Source of the DNA: Fimbriimonadia bacterium
GTDB lineage: Bacteria; Armatimonadota; Fimbriimonadia; Fimbriimonadales; Fimbriimonadaceae
Direction: 5' to 3'
Assembly: GCA_029824495.1 (NCBI GenBank)
Contig: JALGXY010000013.1
Coordinates: 1 to 7,751 of the forward strand
Length of the DNA stretch: 7,751 nt
This document shows, one piece after another, positions 1 to 5,527 of the stretch (position 1 is its first letter; the number at the start of each line of letters is the position of its first letter). The notes beneath the pieces are model-generated. The model was given only the letters and a program-made list of their open reading frames with translations. It was not told the DNA's origin and searched no databases. A program made the position numbers and the translations under genes.

Positions 1-79
1 TACCGTAGAAGAAATCGAGGTTCTCAACGGTGACGATCGGTTCGGTTTTCTGCTCGGGCTCTACGGGAGCTGAAGCCAT
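1..79 (-). CDS. pstB: ABC transporter ATP-binding protein, probably phosphate importer ATPase PstB (N-terminal fragment)
   Basis: Only the first 26 codons lie in the window; the gene runs off the left edge. The peptide starts MASAPVEPEQKTEP and continues IVTVENLDFFYG. In PstB proteins the first beta-strand of the nucleotide-binding domain reads much like this (I-V-x-NLNFYYG), just before the Walker A motif, which would lie outside the window. The 13-14 residue Ala/Pro/Glu-rich lead is a normal variable PstB N-terminus. PstB powers high-affinity phosphate uptake with PstS, PstC and PstA. It follows aroC by 47 nt on the same strand and may be co-transcribed with it, although it has no clear Shine-Dalgarno sequence close to its ATG. 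The ABC ATPase call is fairly safe; the phosphate assignment rests on the short NLDFFYG motif, so another ABC ATPase is possible. Confidence 0.68.
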   Translation of the reverse strand, partial: MASAPVEPEQKTEPIVTVENLDFFYG

Positions 80-126
80 CTCGGTGAGTTTATCCAAAGT
101 GCATCCTCTGCCTGTGAAATGTGGGG

Positions 127-1203
127 CTAATTGGAGCGCCGCTGACTGCGCAGGGCATGATCGACCAGGACCAAAGCCGCCATCGCATCGACCATCGGCA
201 CCGCTCGGGGAAGCACACACGGATCATGGCGTCCCTTTCCAGCCAATGTCGTGTTCTGCTTGTCAACATCGACCGTATCCTGCTCATGAAGGATCGTGGC
301 CGTTGGCTTGAATGCGCACCGGAATGTGATCGGCATCCCATTCGAAATCCCGCCCTGGATCCCTCCGCTGTTGTTCTGCGTCGTCCAGACTTCGGTGCCG
401 TCTCCTCTAAATGGATCGTTGTGCTCGCGGCCGGTCATCTGTGTACCGGCAAATCCTGATCCCGATTCGAAGCCTTTGCAGGCCGGCAGGCTCAGCATCG
501 CTTTAGCCAGCTCAGCCTCAAGCTTGTCAAAAACCGGCTCTCCCCAGCCAGCCGGAACACCGGTGGCGTGGCAAGAGATTATTCCGCCAAGAGAATCGCC
601 CTCTTTGCGGGTCGATTCGATCAGAGCGATCATCTGTTCGGCAGCGTCCTGGTCAGGACAGCGCACGATGTTAGCCTCAACCTGCTCTCGTGTCGGCGTG
701 CCCGCAACTGCAGCATCGATCTCTTTGACCTGCTGAACCCAAGACGTGACTTCGACTCCCCATAGATGCTTCAGCAGCTTCTGAGCAACGGCTCCTGCTG
801 CAACTCGGCCGATTGTCTCTCTTGCCGAGGCTCGGCCACCTCCAGAAGAGGCCTTGATTCCGTACTTCTCATGATAAGTGAAGTCTGCGTGGGATGGACG
901 ATGCTTGGCCTGCATCTCATCGTAGTCGCGGCTGCGCTGATCCTTGTTCATGACCAGCAGCGCGATGGGCGTTCCCAGTGTCACGCCATCCTGTACACCA
1001 GACAAGATCTGAACCTTGTCCTCCTCCTTGCGCTGGGTGGTGATTTTCGACTGTCCAGGCCGTCGCCGGTCAAGCTCAGCTTGAATCTCATCGACTGAGA
1101 TTTCGAGCAGGGAAGGGCAGCCGTCAATCACGACGCCAACGCCGGCTCCGTGCGATTCGCCGAATGTAGAAATCCGGAACGCTTCTCCAAAGACACTGCT
1201 CAT
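127..1203 (-). CDS. aroC: Chorismate synthase
   Basis: Catalyses the last shikimate-pathway step, 5-enolpyruvylshikimate-3-phosphate to chorismate, using reduced FMN; cytoplasmic. The 358 residues match the usual bacterial length of about 360. All three family signatures are visible: [17 protein letters not shown] at residues 14-30, [18 protein letters not shown] at 121-138, and [17 protein letters not shown] at 325-341. The two conserved histidines are H18 (in GESHG) and H105 (in RPSHADFTY); D327 lies in RHDP. The third signature has Asp where Glu is commoner (VDAM for VEAM), a conservative change. The ATG at 1201-1203 is preceded by a perfect AGGAGG (1210-1215, minus strand) with 6-nt spacing. 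It overlaps the stop of the upstream pterin dehydratase gene as ATGA, so the two are probably translationally coupled. No sign of truncation. Confidence 0.98.
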   Translation of the reverse strand: MSSVFGEAFRISTFGESHGAGVGVVIDGCPSLLEISVDEIQAELDRRRPGQSKITTQRKEEDKVQILSGVQDGVTLGTPIALLVMNKDQRSRDYDEMQAKHRPSHADFTYHEKYGIKASSGGGRASARETIGRVAAGAVAQKLLKHLWGVEVTSWVQQVKEIDAAVAGTPTREQVEANIVRCPDQDAAEQMIALIESTRKEGDSLGGIISCHATGVPAGWGEPVFDKLEAELAKAMLSLPACKGFESGSGFAGTQMTGREHNDPFRGDGTEVWTTQNNSGGIQGGISNGMPITFRCAFKPTATILHEQDTVDVDKQNTTLAGKGRHDPCVLPRAVPMVDAMAALVLVDHALRSQRRSN

Positions 1204-1502
1204 CTGCAGCCTCCTAAGCGGTCCGCCTCCGCGGCCAATGCAAAGTCGAGGCCTGTGATCCCATCGGCATCATGAGTCGAGACCGCCACCCGCACATTGC
1301 CATAAGTCAACAGGAGATCAGGGTGATGATCCAGCCGCTGAGCGACAGCCGCCACACCCATGGCAAATGCCACGGATTCGGGATAGCCGCCAAAGGCAAA
1401 TTCCCGCCAGATCTGACCGCCTTCGTACCTCCAGCCAGGATGATTGGCCAGCCACGAATTCAGCTCAGATTCCGATAAAGGTGTGCGATCAAGACCTGAC
1501 AT
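1200..1502 (-). CDS. Pterin-4a-carbinolamine dehydratase (4a-hydroxytetrahydrobiopterin dehydratase)
   Basis: Dehydrates 4a-hydroxytetrahydropterin, the product of pterin-dependent aromatic amino acid hydroxylases, so that the pterin cofactor can be recycled; cytoplasmic. The 100-residue length is typical. The family core is clear: HHPDL at residues 59-63, Y67, STHDADGIT at 75-83 (H77 matches the third active-site histidine, H79 in the human enzyme) and D86. The residue four before the first His of the pair is Gln (Q55) where the family usually has Glu (E57 in the human enzyme). I chose the ATG at 1500-1502 because an AGGA lies 5 nt upstream and the protein then begins [13 protein letters not shown], as family members do; an upstream in-frame ATG at 1536-1538 would add 12 uncharacteristic residues. 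Its TGA overlaps the aroC ATG. Homologues in organisms without phenylalanine hydroxylase may act in molybdopterin or other pterin metabolism, so the substrate here is inferred. Confidence 0.95.
   Translation of the reverse strand: MSGLDRTPLSESELNSWLANHPGWRYEGGQIWREFAFGGYPESVAFAMGVAAVAQRLDHHPDLLLTYGNVRVAVSTHDADGITGLDFALAAEADRLGGCR
1210..1215 (-). promoter_or_regulatory. Consensus Shine-Dalgarno (AGGAGG) of aroC
   Basis: AGGAGG on the minus strand, 6 nt before the aroC ATG and inside the 3' end of the pterin dehydratase gene. It is the strongest ribosome binding site in the window, so aroC can start translation on its own as well as by ATGA coupling. Confidence 0.85.
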
Positions 1503-1506
1503 AGAC

Positions 1507-1511
1507 TTCCT
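1507..1511 (-). promoter_or_regulatory. Shine-Dalgarno sequence of the pterin dehydratase gene
   Basis: On the minus strand the bases before the ATG at 1502 read GCAGGAAGTCT. The AGGA(AG) is suitably spaced and decides the start at 1502 rather than at the upstream in-frame ATG at 1538. Confidence 0.7.
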
Positions 1512-1590
1512 GCTATTATGCGCCCTGATCAGACCCAAATACGACTAGGAGCCTCAGACGGGCAGCGGTACACTTTCTTGTAGGATCGAC

Positions 1591-1594
1591 GGAG
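1591..1594 (+). promoter_or_regulatory. Shine-Dalgarno sequence of pckA
   Basis: GGAG, 9 nt upstream of the ATG at 1604. It supports the start codon used. The roughly 100 nt between the divergent pterin dehydratase and pckA starts must hold promoters for both strands, but I could not identify convincing -35/-10 pairs. Confidence 0.6.
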
Positions 1595-1603
1595 ATCCAA
1601 CCT

Positions 1604-3073
1604 ATGAACTTCGCTGAGAAAAGCCGCATCCACGTGGATCTTGCTGGCAGTGTTCACACCAACCTCTCGGTCGCAGAACTGATCGAGCACGCCCACCGAA
1701 ACGGTGAGGGCCGCATGGCTGCCAACGGCGCCCTCGTTGCCTATACAGGCAAGTATTCTGGCCGAACCCCCAAAGACAAGCGCATCGTCCGCGATAAGTC
1801 GATCAACGACCATATCTGGTGGGACGGCAACGCTTCGATGGAGAAAGATGAGTTCGACGAACTCGTCAAGCGAGCCAACCGCTCTTTACCCGACAAGTCG
1901 GTCTACATCGTTGACACCTTTGCAGGTGCAGATCCAGAGCACAGAATTGCCGTTCGGTTTGTTGTTGAGAATGCCTACCACGCTCTGTTCATTCGCCAGC
2001 TTCTGATTCGCCCGACTGAAGACGAGCTCCATGAATTCAAACCAGACTGGATGGTCGTAGACCTCAGTCGAGAGAGCTATCCACGAGTCGAAAACGGGGA
2101 TCGGCGTGACGCTGTCATTTCGCTCAACTTTGCAGAGAAGACTGTGATCATCATGGGCACCAGCTATGCCGGTGAGATGAAGAAGTCGGTCTTCACGATC
2201 ATGAACTGCATCCTGCCTCTGAAGAAGATCATGAGCATGCACTGCTCAGCCAACATTGCAGACCCGGACCGAATGCTGATCGGCGACGATGAGCATGGCT
2301 GGGACAGCAAGGGCGTGTTCAATATCGAAGGCGGATGCTACGCAAAGTGCATCAACCTAAGCGAAGAGGGCGAACCTCAGATCTGGAGCGCCATCCGATT
2401 TGGCAGCGTTCTCGAAAACGTCATTCTCGACAGCAACCGTGTTCCGAACTATGACGATGGCAGGCTGACCGAAAACACGCGGTGTGCCTATCCGATCGAC
2501 TACATTCCTGGTGCGGTTGAGCCGAGCATGGGCGGCCACCCCGAGAACATCATCTTCCTCACTTGTGACGCATTTGGCGTGCTTCCACCGGTCTCGAGAC
2601 TGAGCCCAGAAGAGGCGATGTTCCACTTCCTGAACGGCTACACCGCCAAAGTTGCCGGAACAGAAGCTGGCGTCTCAGAACCACAGGCGACGTTCAGCAC
2701 CTGCTTTGGATCACCATTCATGGCGCTGAGGCCCAAGGTCTATGCTGAGCTCCTTCGCGAGAAGATTGCAAAGCATGGCAGCAAGGTCTGGCTTGTCAAC
2801 ACCGGCTGGTCTGGCGGCGGTGTCGGCGTCGGAAGCAGAGTCAAGCTCTCCTGGACCCGTTCCATGATCAAGGCGATCCTGGATGGCGGCTTCGACGAGG
2901 CAGACTTCACTCCCGAAGACAAGTTCGGCCTGCACATCCCTTCGACGTGCGAAGGCGTTCCGAGCGAGGTTCTCAACCCGAGATCAACCTGGGCTGACAA
3001 GGACGCTTACGACGCGAAGGCTGCAGAGCTGAAGGCGATGTTCGACGAGAACTTCAAGAAGTACACAGACTAA
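1604..3073 (+). CDS. pckA: Phosphoenolpyruvate carboxykinase (ATP), lacking the P-loop segment
   Basis: ATP-type PEPCK normally converts oxaloacetate plus ATP to phosphoenolpyruvate, ADP and CO2, the entry to gluconeogenesis; cytoplasmic. At 489 residues it is shorter than typical members (E. coli 540). Recognisable sites are SGRTPKDK at 52-59 (R54, like E. coli R65), GTSYAGEMKK at 185-194 (Y188, K194, like Y207 and K213), SMHCSAN at 211-217 (H213, like H232), LIGDDEHGW at 225-233 (kinase-2 acidic pair D228/D229), FNIEGGCYAK, ENTRCAYP (R293, like R333) and the C-terminal VNTGWSGG. Between SAN and DPDRMLIGDDEHGW the strand and kinase-1a loop (GLSGTGKTTLS in the family) are absent. H213-D228 is 15 residues against 36 in E. 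coli, while K194-H213 (19) and D229-R293 (64) match exactly. The junction lies near nt 2254-2258. Frame and codon use are otherwise normal. As encoded, the protein should not bind or use ATP. Family identity is certain; function is doubtful. Confidence 0.97.
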   Translation: MNFAEKSRIHVDLAGSVHTNLSVAELIEHAHRNGEGRMAANGALVAYTGKYSGRTPKDKRIVRDKSINDHIWWDGNASMEKDEFDELVKRANRSLPDKSVYIVDTFAGADPEHRIAVRFVVENAYHALFIRQLLIRPTEDELHEFKPDWMVVDLSRESYPRVENGDRRDAVISLNFAEKTVIIMGTSYAGEMKKSVFTIMNCILPLKKIMSMHCSANIADPDRMLIGDDEHGWDSKGVFNIEGGCYAKCINLSEEGEPQIWSAIRFGSVLENVILDSNRVPNYDDGRLTENTRCAYPIDYIPGAVEPSMGGHPENIIFLTCDAFGVLPPVSRLSPEEAMFHFLNGYTAKVAGTEAGVSEPQATFSTCFGSPFMALRPKVYAELLREKIAKHGSKVWLVNTGWSGGGVGVGSRVKLSWTRSMIKAILDGGFDEADFTPEDKFGLHIPSTCEGVPSEVLNPRSTWADKDAYDAKAAELKAMFDENFKKYTD

Positions 3074-3094
3074 TCGCCTGCTGGCTTCGAGATA

Positions 3095-3127
3095 AGAGCC
3101 CGGATGATCACCGATCAGCCGGGCTCT
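3095..3127 (+). terminator. Hairpin terminator after pckA
   Basis: AGAGCCCGG (3095-3103) pairs perfectly with CCGGGCTCT (3119-3127). An inner TGATC (3105-3109) pairs with GATCA (3113-3117) around a 3-nt loop, with one A/G mismatch between the two stems. It starts 21 nt after the pckA stop and is followed by a short pyrimidine-rich CTCTATTT run, so it is a likely intrinsic terminator with a weak T-tract. The stem is symmetric and could also act for transcripts from the convergent minus-strand operon. Confidence 0.75.
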
Positions 3128-3133
3128 CTCTAT

Positions 3134-3164
3134 TTCCCCCTCCTCCCTGCGAAGGAGGAAGGGG
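3134..3164. repeat. Imperfect C-rich/G-rich inverted repeat
   Basis: TTCCCCCTCCTCCC is followed by a short GCGAA-containing loop and then GGAGGAAGGGG. It has the same architecture as the hairpins at 3176-3206 and 3500-3538 but carries internal mismatches, so it looks like a degenerate copy. Confidence 0.6.
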
Positions 3165-3173
3165 ACTATCAGA

Positions 3174-3252
3174 TTCCCCCTCCTCTTGCTCCGGAGGAGG
3201 AGGGGGTTAGGGGGTGGAGGTTCTGGATGCAGACCTTGACGTCCGCACCACA
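3174..3252 (+). repeat. Composite intergenic repeat, copy 1
   Basis: This has two parts. The first is a hairpin with CCCCCTCCTC (3176-3185) perfectly complementary to GAGGAGGGGG (3197-3206). After TTA comes a 43-nt tail (3210-3252) starting GGGGGTGGAGG, passing through GATGCAGAC and ending TTGACGTCCGCACCACA. The tail matches 3542-3584 at almost every position outside a 5-base variable stretch, and its first part recurs at 7724-7749. Same orientation in all copies. No coding content. Confidence 0.85.
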
Positions 3253-3267
3253 GAGTTTGAATTTAAT

Positions 3268-3308
3268 CCCTCCCCCTTGCTTGCAGGGGGGAGGGTTAGG
3301 GTGGGGGG
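3268..3308. repeat. Inverted repeat with a G-quadruplex-type tail
   Basis: CCCTCCCCC (3268-3276) is perfectly complementary to GGGGGAGGG (3287-3295) around a TTGCTTGCAG loop. The G-rich side runs on as TTAGGGTGGGGGG, so 3286-3308 holds four runs of three or more G separated by loops of 1, 3 and 1 nt, a canonical intramolecular quadruplex pattern that includes GGGTTAGGG. Similar CCCTCCCCC...GGGTTAGGGTGGGG palindromes are familiar from intergenic DNA of several bacterial phyla. Confidence 0.75.
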
Positions 3309-3340
3309 TTCTCTCATAAAACTCAGATCACAGCATCGAC

Positions 3341-3380
3341 CCCCATCCCCCTTCCCCCCTATGAATCAGGGGAAGGGGAG
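3341..3380. repeat. Perfect 10-bp inverted repeat
   Basis: CCCCTTCCCC (3348-3357) is perfectly complementary to GGGGAAGGGG (3369-3378), with an 11-nt loop CCTATGAATCA. The C-rich side extends upstream as CCCCATC. It is the same general design as its neighbours but a different sequence family. Confidence 0.7.
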
Positions 3381-3416
3381 CCCAGACCCTGGGGAGAGAA
3401 ACAAAAGAGGGGGAGG

Positions 3417-3440
3417 ATCATCGTCGCAAGCGGCGATGAT
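3417..3440. repeat. Hairpin of mixed composition inside the repeat block
   Basis: ATCATCG (3417-3423) pairs with CGATGAT (3434-3440). The stem continues through one T/G and two G/C pairs to a CAAG loop, giving 10 pairs in 24 nt. Unlike the surrounding elements it is not a G/C-tract repeat. No T-tract follows on the plus strand. Confidence 0.55.
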
Positions 3441-3467
3441 GTGGTCTAAAGCTGAATTGTTGAGCCC

Positions 3468-3491
3468 CCTCTCCCCAGGCTTGGGGAGAGG
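3468..3491. repeat. Perfect 10-bp inverted repeat (CCTCTCCCCA type)
   Basis: CCTCTCCCCA (3468-3477) and TGGGGAGAGG (3482-3491) are perfectly complementary around a GGCT loop. A half-site, CCTGGGGAGAGAAAC, lies upstream at about 3388-3402; both are followed by AAAC, which suggests duplication of a GGGGAGAG-AAAC unit. Confidence 0.7.
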
Positions 3492-3496
3492 AAACA

Positions 3497-3584
3497 GTTC
3501 CCCTTCCTCCTTTTTGTGAAGCGAAAGGGAGGAGGGGGTCAGGGGGTGGAGGGCCGAGATGCAGACGTTGACGTCCGCACCACA
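3497..3584 (+). repeat. Composite intergenic repeat, copy 2
   Basis: The hairpin half (3497-3537) matches 7638-7678 at 39 of 41 positions. It folds with 3500-3510 against 3528-3538, extends through T/A pairs and closes on a GAA loop. After TCA comes the tail GGGGGTGGAGG...GATGCAGACGTTGACGTCCGCACCACA (3542-3584), shared with copy 1. The G-rich half (3527-3553) also has four G-runs with loops AGGA, TCA and TGGA, a quadruplex pattern. It ends 22 nt before the stop of the convergent gene at 3607. Confidence 0.87.
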
Positions 3585-3606
3585 AAACTCAGGAATCAAG
3601 CTGTAG

Positions 3607-4419
3607 CTAGTCGAGCTGCCAGTTGCCTGTAATCCGGTCTCCAGACCAGGCAATTCTGGCCGCCTCAGGTGAAACGTGAGTCATACCGCCAGAAGCCAAG
3701 ATCACTGCCAATCCGATGGAGTGCCGAGTCTGAGCATTGGTCACAAAATCACCGCCAGAAGCGTTTCGGACCGCCAGTCGTGTGACATATCGTGCCGAAT
3801 CATCAGGAGCTGAATTGCCCCACGGGGAATTGTCCCAGCCGATCAAGAACCCGTCATTCTCAAGAACTCCTCCCGTGCCGAGACCAATGTGAACCGGATT
3901 GTAGGAATTGCCTGCGCCATGGTTGGAGGTAGCGGCCAAAAGAACCGTATTGTCCAGAGCCTTCAAGTGCGAAATCGGTTTGCCGCCCAGACCGGCATAC
4001 ATGCCGTAAGCCAGCTGGCGCTTGCCGCCAGGCAATGTCGATACGATCGTGCAATGCTCTTCAGGCGTTGCCAACGCACAGCCCATCGCTGCGCGGCTGG
4101 ACATCAGCCCATCGATGCTAGAAGCCCAAGTAAAGGGCACTCCGTTCTCCATAAGCGGAGAGCCGGTTGCGTCTGGAAGAAAGTTCGGCGGCAGCCGGTC
4201 ATCGTGATTCGCCGCATAGACGAACAGGGCGCCGGAAATCGCCTTGAAGTTCGACGTGCAGATCTTTCGCTGGCCGTCCTTTTTCAGCTTCTTGTAGACC
4301 GGAGCCAGGAAGATGCCAAGGACCACGAGGACGACGCCCACTCGAATGACGTCCTTCTTGGAGATGTACTGAGAGCCCCTCGGTTTGGACCCTTCAGGCG
4401 CATCCGGATCGTATCTCAT
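3607..4419 (-). CDS. Membrane-anchored pilin-like protein of the DUF1559/H-X9-DG type, without a prepilin cleavage site
   Basis: A 270-residue protein of unknown function. Residues 1-23 are polar. A single hydrophobic helix at about 24-42 (VIRVGVVLVVLGIFLAPVY) is followed by a Lys-rich stretch, giving an N-in anchor with an external domain. Directly after it, KICTSNFKAISGALFVYAANHDD (from K52) mirrors the ACISNVRQIGTAMGIYMADYDD of the pseudopilin at 5528-6208, so the two are probably related. Near the C-terminus RHSIGLAVILASGG (232-245) has the His-X9-x-Gly spacing of the H-X9-DG box, with Ser for Asp. There is no G-FTLIE motif, so PilD should not process it. Its ATG overlaps the upstream LCP gene stop (ATGA), indicating coupled expression. 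A GGAG lies 10 nt upstream, inside a small hairpin. It may be an envelope protein built on a pilin fold; a specific role cannot be named. Confidence 0.85.
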   Translation of the reverse strand: MRYDPDAPEGSKPRGSQYISKKDVIRVGVVLVVLGIFLAPVYKKLKKDGQRKICTSNFKAISGALFVYAANHDDRLPPNFLPDATGSPLMENGVPFTWASSIDGLMSSRAAMGCALATPEEHCTIVSTLPGGKRQLAYGMYAGLGGKPISHLKALDNTVLLAATSNHGAGNSYNPVHIGLGTGGVLENDGFLIGWDNSPWGNSAPDDSARYVTRLAVRNASGGDFVTNAQTRHSIGLAVILASGGMTHVSPEAARIAWSGDRITGNWQLD

Positions 4420-5381
4420 GCTGCGCGATCTCCAGAGAGATCGGCTGAGGCCCGAAGGCCATGTTCCCTCAACACTTCCTCAAGTTTAGACGTGTCGATG
4501 TAAAGGGCGAAATTTTCTTTTTCGACGACAGGCACCATTCCCAGGTTGATTTTGCCCGAATCTACCTTTCGGCTGAAGGCAAGCAGCTCAGCCAGCTCCT
4601 TCGGCGTGAATGCGTGGTCCATGATCTCGAGCGTCTTGTCGGTCGCCTGCGGGATCAACTGCCACTTCTCAAGCATCCGTCCTTTCAGAGCCAACATCAG
4701 AGATTTCTGCCGCTCCTGACGTTTGAAATCGCTGTCGAGCCGGTATCGCATGAAGTCGAGCGCGTCGTCGCCCTTTAAGGTCTGTCTGCCAGGCTCTAGA
4801 TCGATATGCAGATTGGCAGCATTGTCAACGTACTGCATTCTCTTTGGCACGTTGACTTCAACTCCGCCGAGCATGTCAACCATCTCCTCAAACGCAAAGA
4901 AATTCAAAACAATCGTGCGGTCGATCTCAACATCGAGCAGGCTTTCAACCACGCTTTCAGTCAGGCTGGCCCCTCCGATAACGTGGAAGGCGTTGATCTT
5001 CTGTGTGCCGTAGCGGCTGGTGCTCACAAGCGTGTCGCGAGGAATCGAGACCCCCGTCACCTGCTTGTTCTTAAAGTCGAGTCGGGCAACCAGAATCGAG
5101 TCGCTTCGCCCGTAGCTGCCTTTGATCGGGGTGCCGTCCAGGTCGTAATTGACGTCGCATCCCAAAACCAGCAGAGTCATCTCATCGCTGGTGATCGCTT
5201 TCGGCTGTGAGGGGAGAATCGGAACTGTGTCGCGGATCACATCCATCAGGACAGTGCTCTGTCCCGCCCAGCCCATGAGAGTGCCGGCGAGGCCGCAGAC
5301 CAGGGTGAAGACACTCCATGTCACCCAGCCGACTACCTTTTTCCATTTTGGTCGTTTGCCCGCCATCCTCAAGCTGCTCAC
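4416..5381 (-). CDS. LCP (LytR-CpsA-Psr) family envelope protein
   Basis: LCP proteins transfer undecaprenyl-linked glycopolymers to peptidoglycan or other cell-surface acceptors, outside the membrane. At 321 residues this is a short, single-domain member: a basic cytoplasmic N-terminus (residues 7-15), one membrane helix at about 16-38, a linker, then the LCP domain from about 69. Signature elements are LLVLGCD (D76), GRSDSILVARLD (91-102; R92, D94), SIPRDT (112-117; R115, D116), KINAFHVIGGA (128-138), ALDFMRYR (207-214) and DFKRQERQ (218-225). There is no C-terminal LytR_C domain. I chose the GTG at 5379-5381, which has AAGGG 4 nt upstream; an ATG at 5366 is possible but its GAGG touches the start codon. 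First gene of a two-gene minus-strand unit, divergent from the pseudopilin operon. The exact glycopolymer cannot be told from sequence. Confidence 0.95.
   Translation of the reverse strand: MSSLRMAGKRPKWKKVVGWVTWSVFTLVCGLAGTLMGWAGQSTVLMDVIRDTVPILPSQPKAITSDEMTLLVLGCDVNYDLDGTPIKGSYGRSDSILVARLDFKNKQVTGVSIPRDTLVSTSRYGTQKINAFHVIGGASLTESVVESLLDVEIDRTIVLNFFAFEEMVDMLGGVEVNVPKRMQYVDNAANLHIDLEPGRQTLKGDDALDFMRYRLDSDFKRQERQKSLMLALKGRMLEKWQLIPQATDKTLEIMDHAFTPKELAELLAFSRKVDSGKINLGMVPVVEKENFALYIDTSKLEEVLREHGLRASADLSGDRAA
4427..4442 (-). promoter_or_regulatory. Small hairpin over the ribosome binding site of the pilin-like gene
   Basis: On the minus strand GATCTC pairs with GAGATC around a TCTG loop. The likely Shine-Dalgarno GGAG for the gene starting at 4419 lies partly in the 3' arm. 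The hairpin is inside the end of the LCP coding region, so ribosomes finishing LCP would open it, consistent with translational coupling. A 6-bp stem can arise by chance. Confidence 0.35.
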
Positions 5382-5527
5382 AATACCCTTGTGCCATCCG
5401 AATCCATGGATCGCCTCAGGTCTAAAAGACAGAACGAATGGGACCCTCCGTTCGTTCCGCGCTCAGCCGCATTTGGCTGGGTCCTCGTTGGGGAATCAAT
5501 CCGCAGCTCAAAGCCGTATCCAACAGC
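5382..5527. promoter_or_regulatory. Divergent intergenic region between LCP and pseudopilin genes
   Basis: These 146 nt must carry promoters for two divergent operons. The clearest structure is an inverted repeat, GAACGAA (5432-5438) and TTCGTTC (5451-5457), with a 12-nt spacer, which could be an operator. A weaker 5-bp pair, CAGCC/GGCTG, lies at 5464-5479. I found no convincing -35/-10 pair on either strand. Confidence 0.4.

Larger units (their letters stand above)
3128..3606. other. Non-coding convergent intergenic block packed with inverted repeats
   Basis: About 480 nt between the pckA terminator and the stop of the convergent minus-strand gene. It holds at least seven C-rich/G-rich or other inverted repeats, listed separately, with almost no unique sequence between them. 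Small open frames cross it, but they translate into low-complexity Pro/Gly/Arg-rich peptides of the repeats and are not credible genes. Clustering of hairpins between two gene ends suggests repeat accumulation at a tolerated site, transcription stopping, or both. Confidence 0.8.

Noticed and set aside
1514..1519. TATTAT as a -10 box for pckA
   Set aside because: No acceptable -35 element at 16-18 nt upstream (the closest match, CTGACA, is only 12 nt away) and it overlaps the pterin dehydratase ribosome binding region.
1500..1538. Upstream start for the pterin dehydratase gene at 1538
   Set aside because: The 12 extra residues do not resemble the family, and the start at 1502 has a well-placed AGGA.
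1604..3073. Frameshift as the cause of the short pckA
   Set aside because: The frame is open and family-like on both sides of the gap, and no other frame near 2255 encodes the missing P-loop; it is a clean in-frame absence.
3134..3584. CRISPR-like array
   Set aside because: The repeats differ in length, sequence and spacing, the intervals are irregular, and no cas genes are present in the window.
3104..3653. Small open reading frames across the repeat block on both strands (for example 3104-3319, 3214-3519, 3366-3653)
   Set aside because: They translate the C-rich/G-rich hairpins into Pro/Gly/Ser/Arg-rich low-complexity peptides, lack ribosome binding sites and show no family resemblance.
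5438..5527. N-terminal extension of the pseudopilin from the ATG at 5438
   Set aside because: It would put 30 residues in front of a normal 8-residue prepilin leader, and the region holds the divergent promoters.
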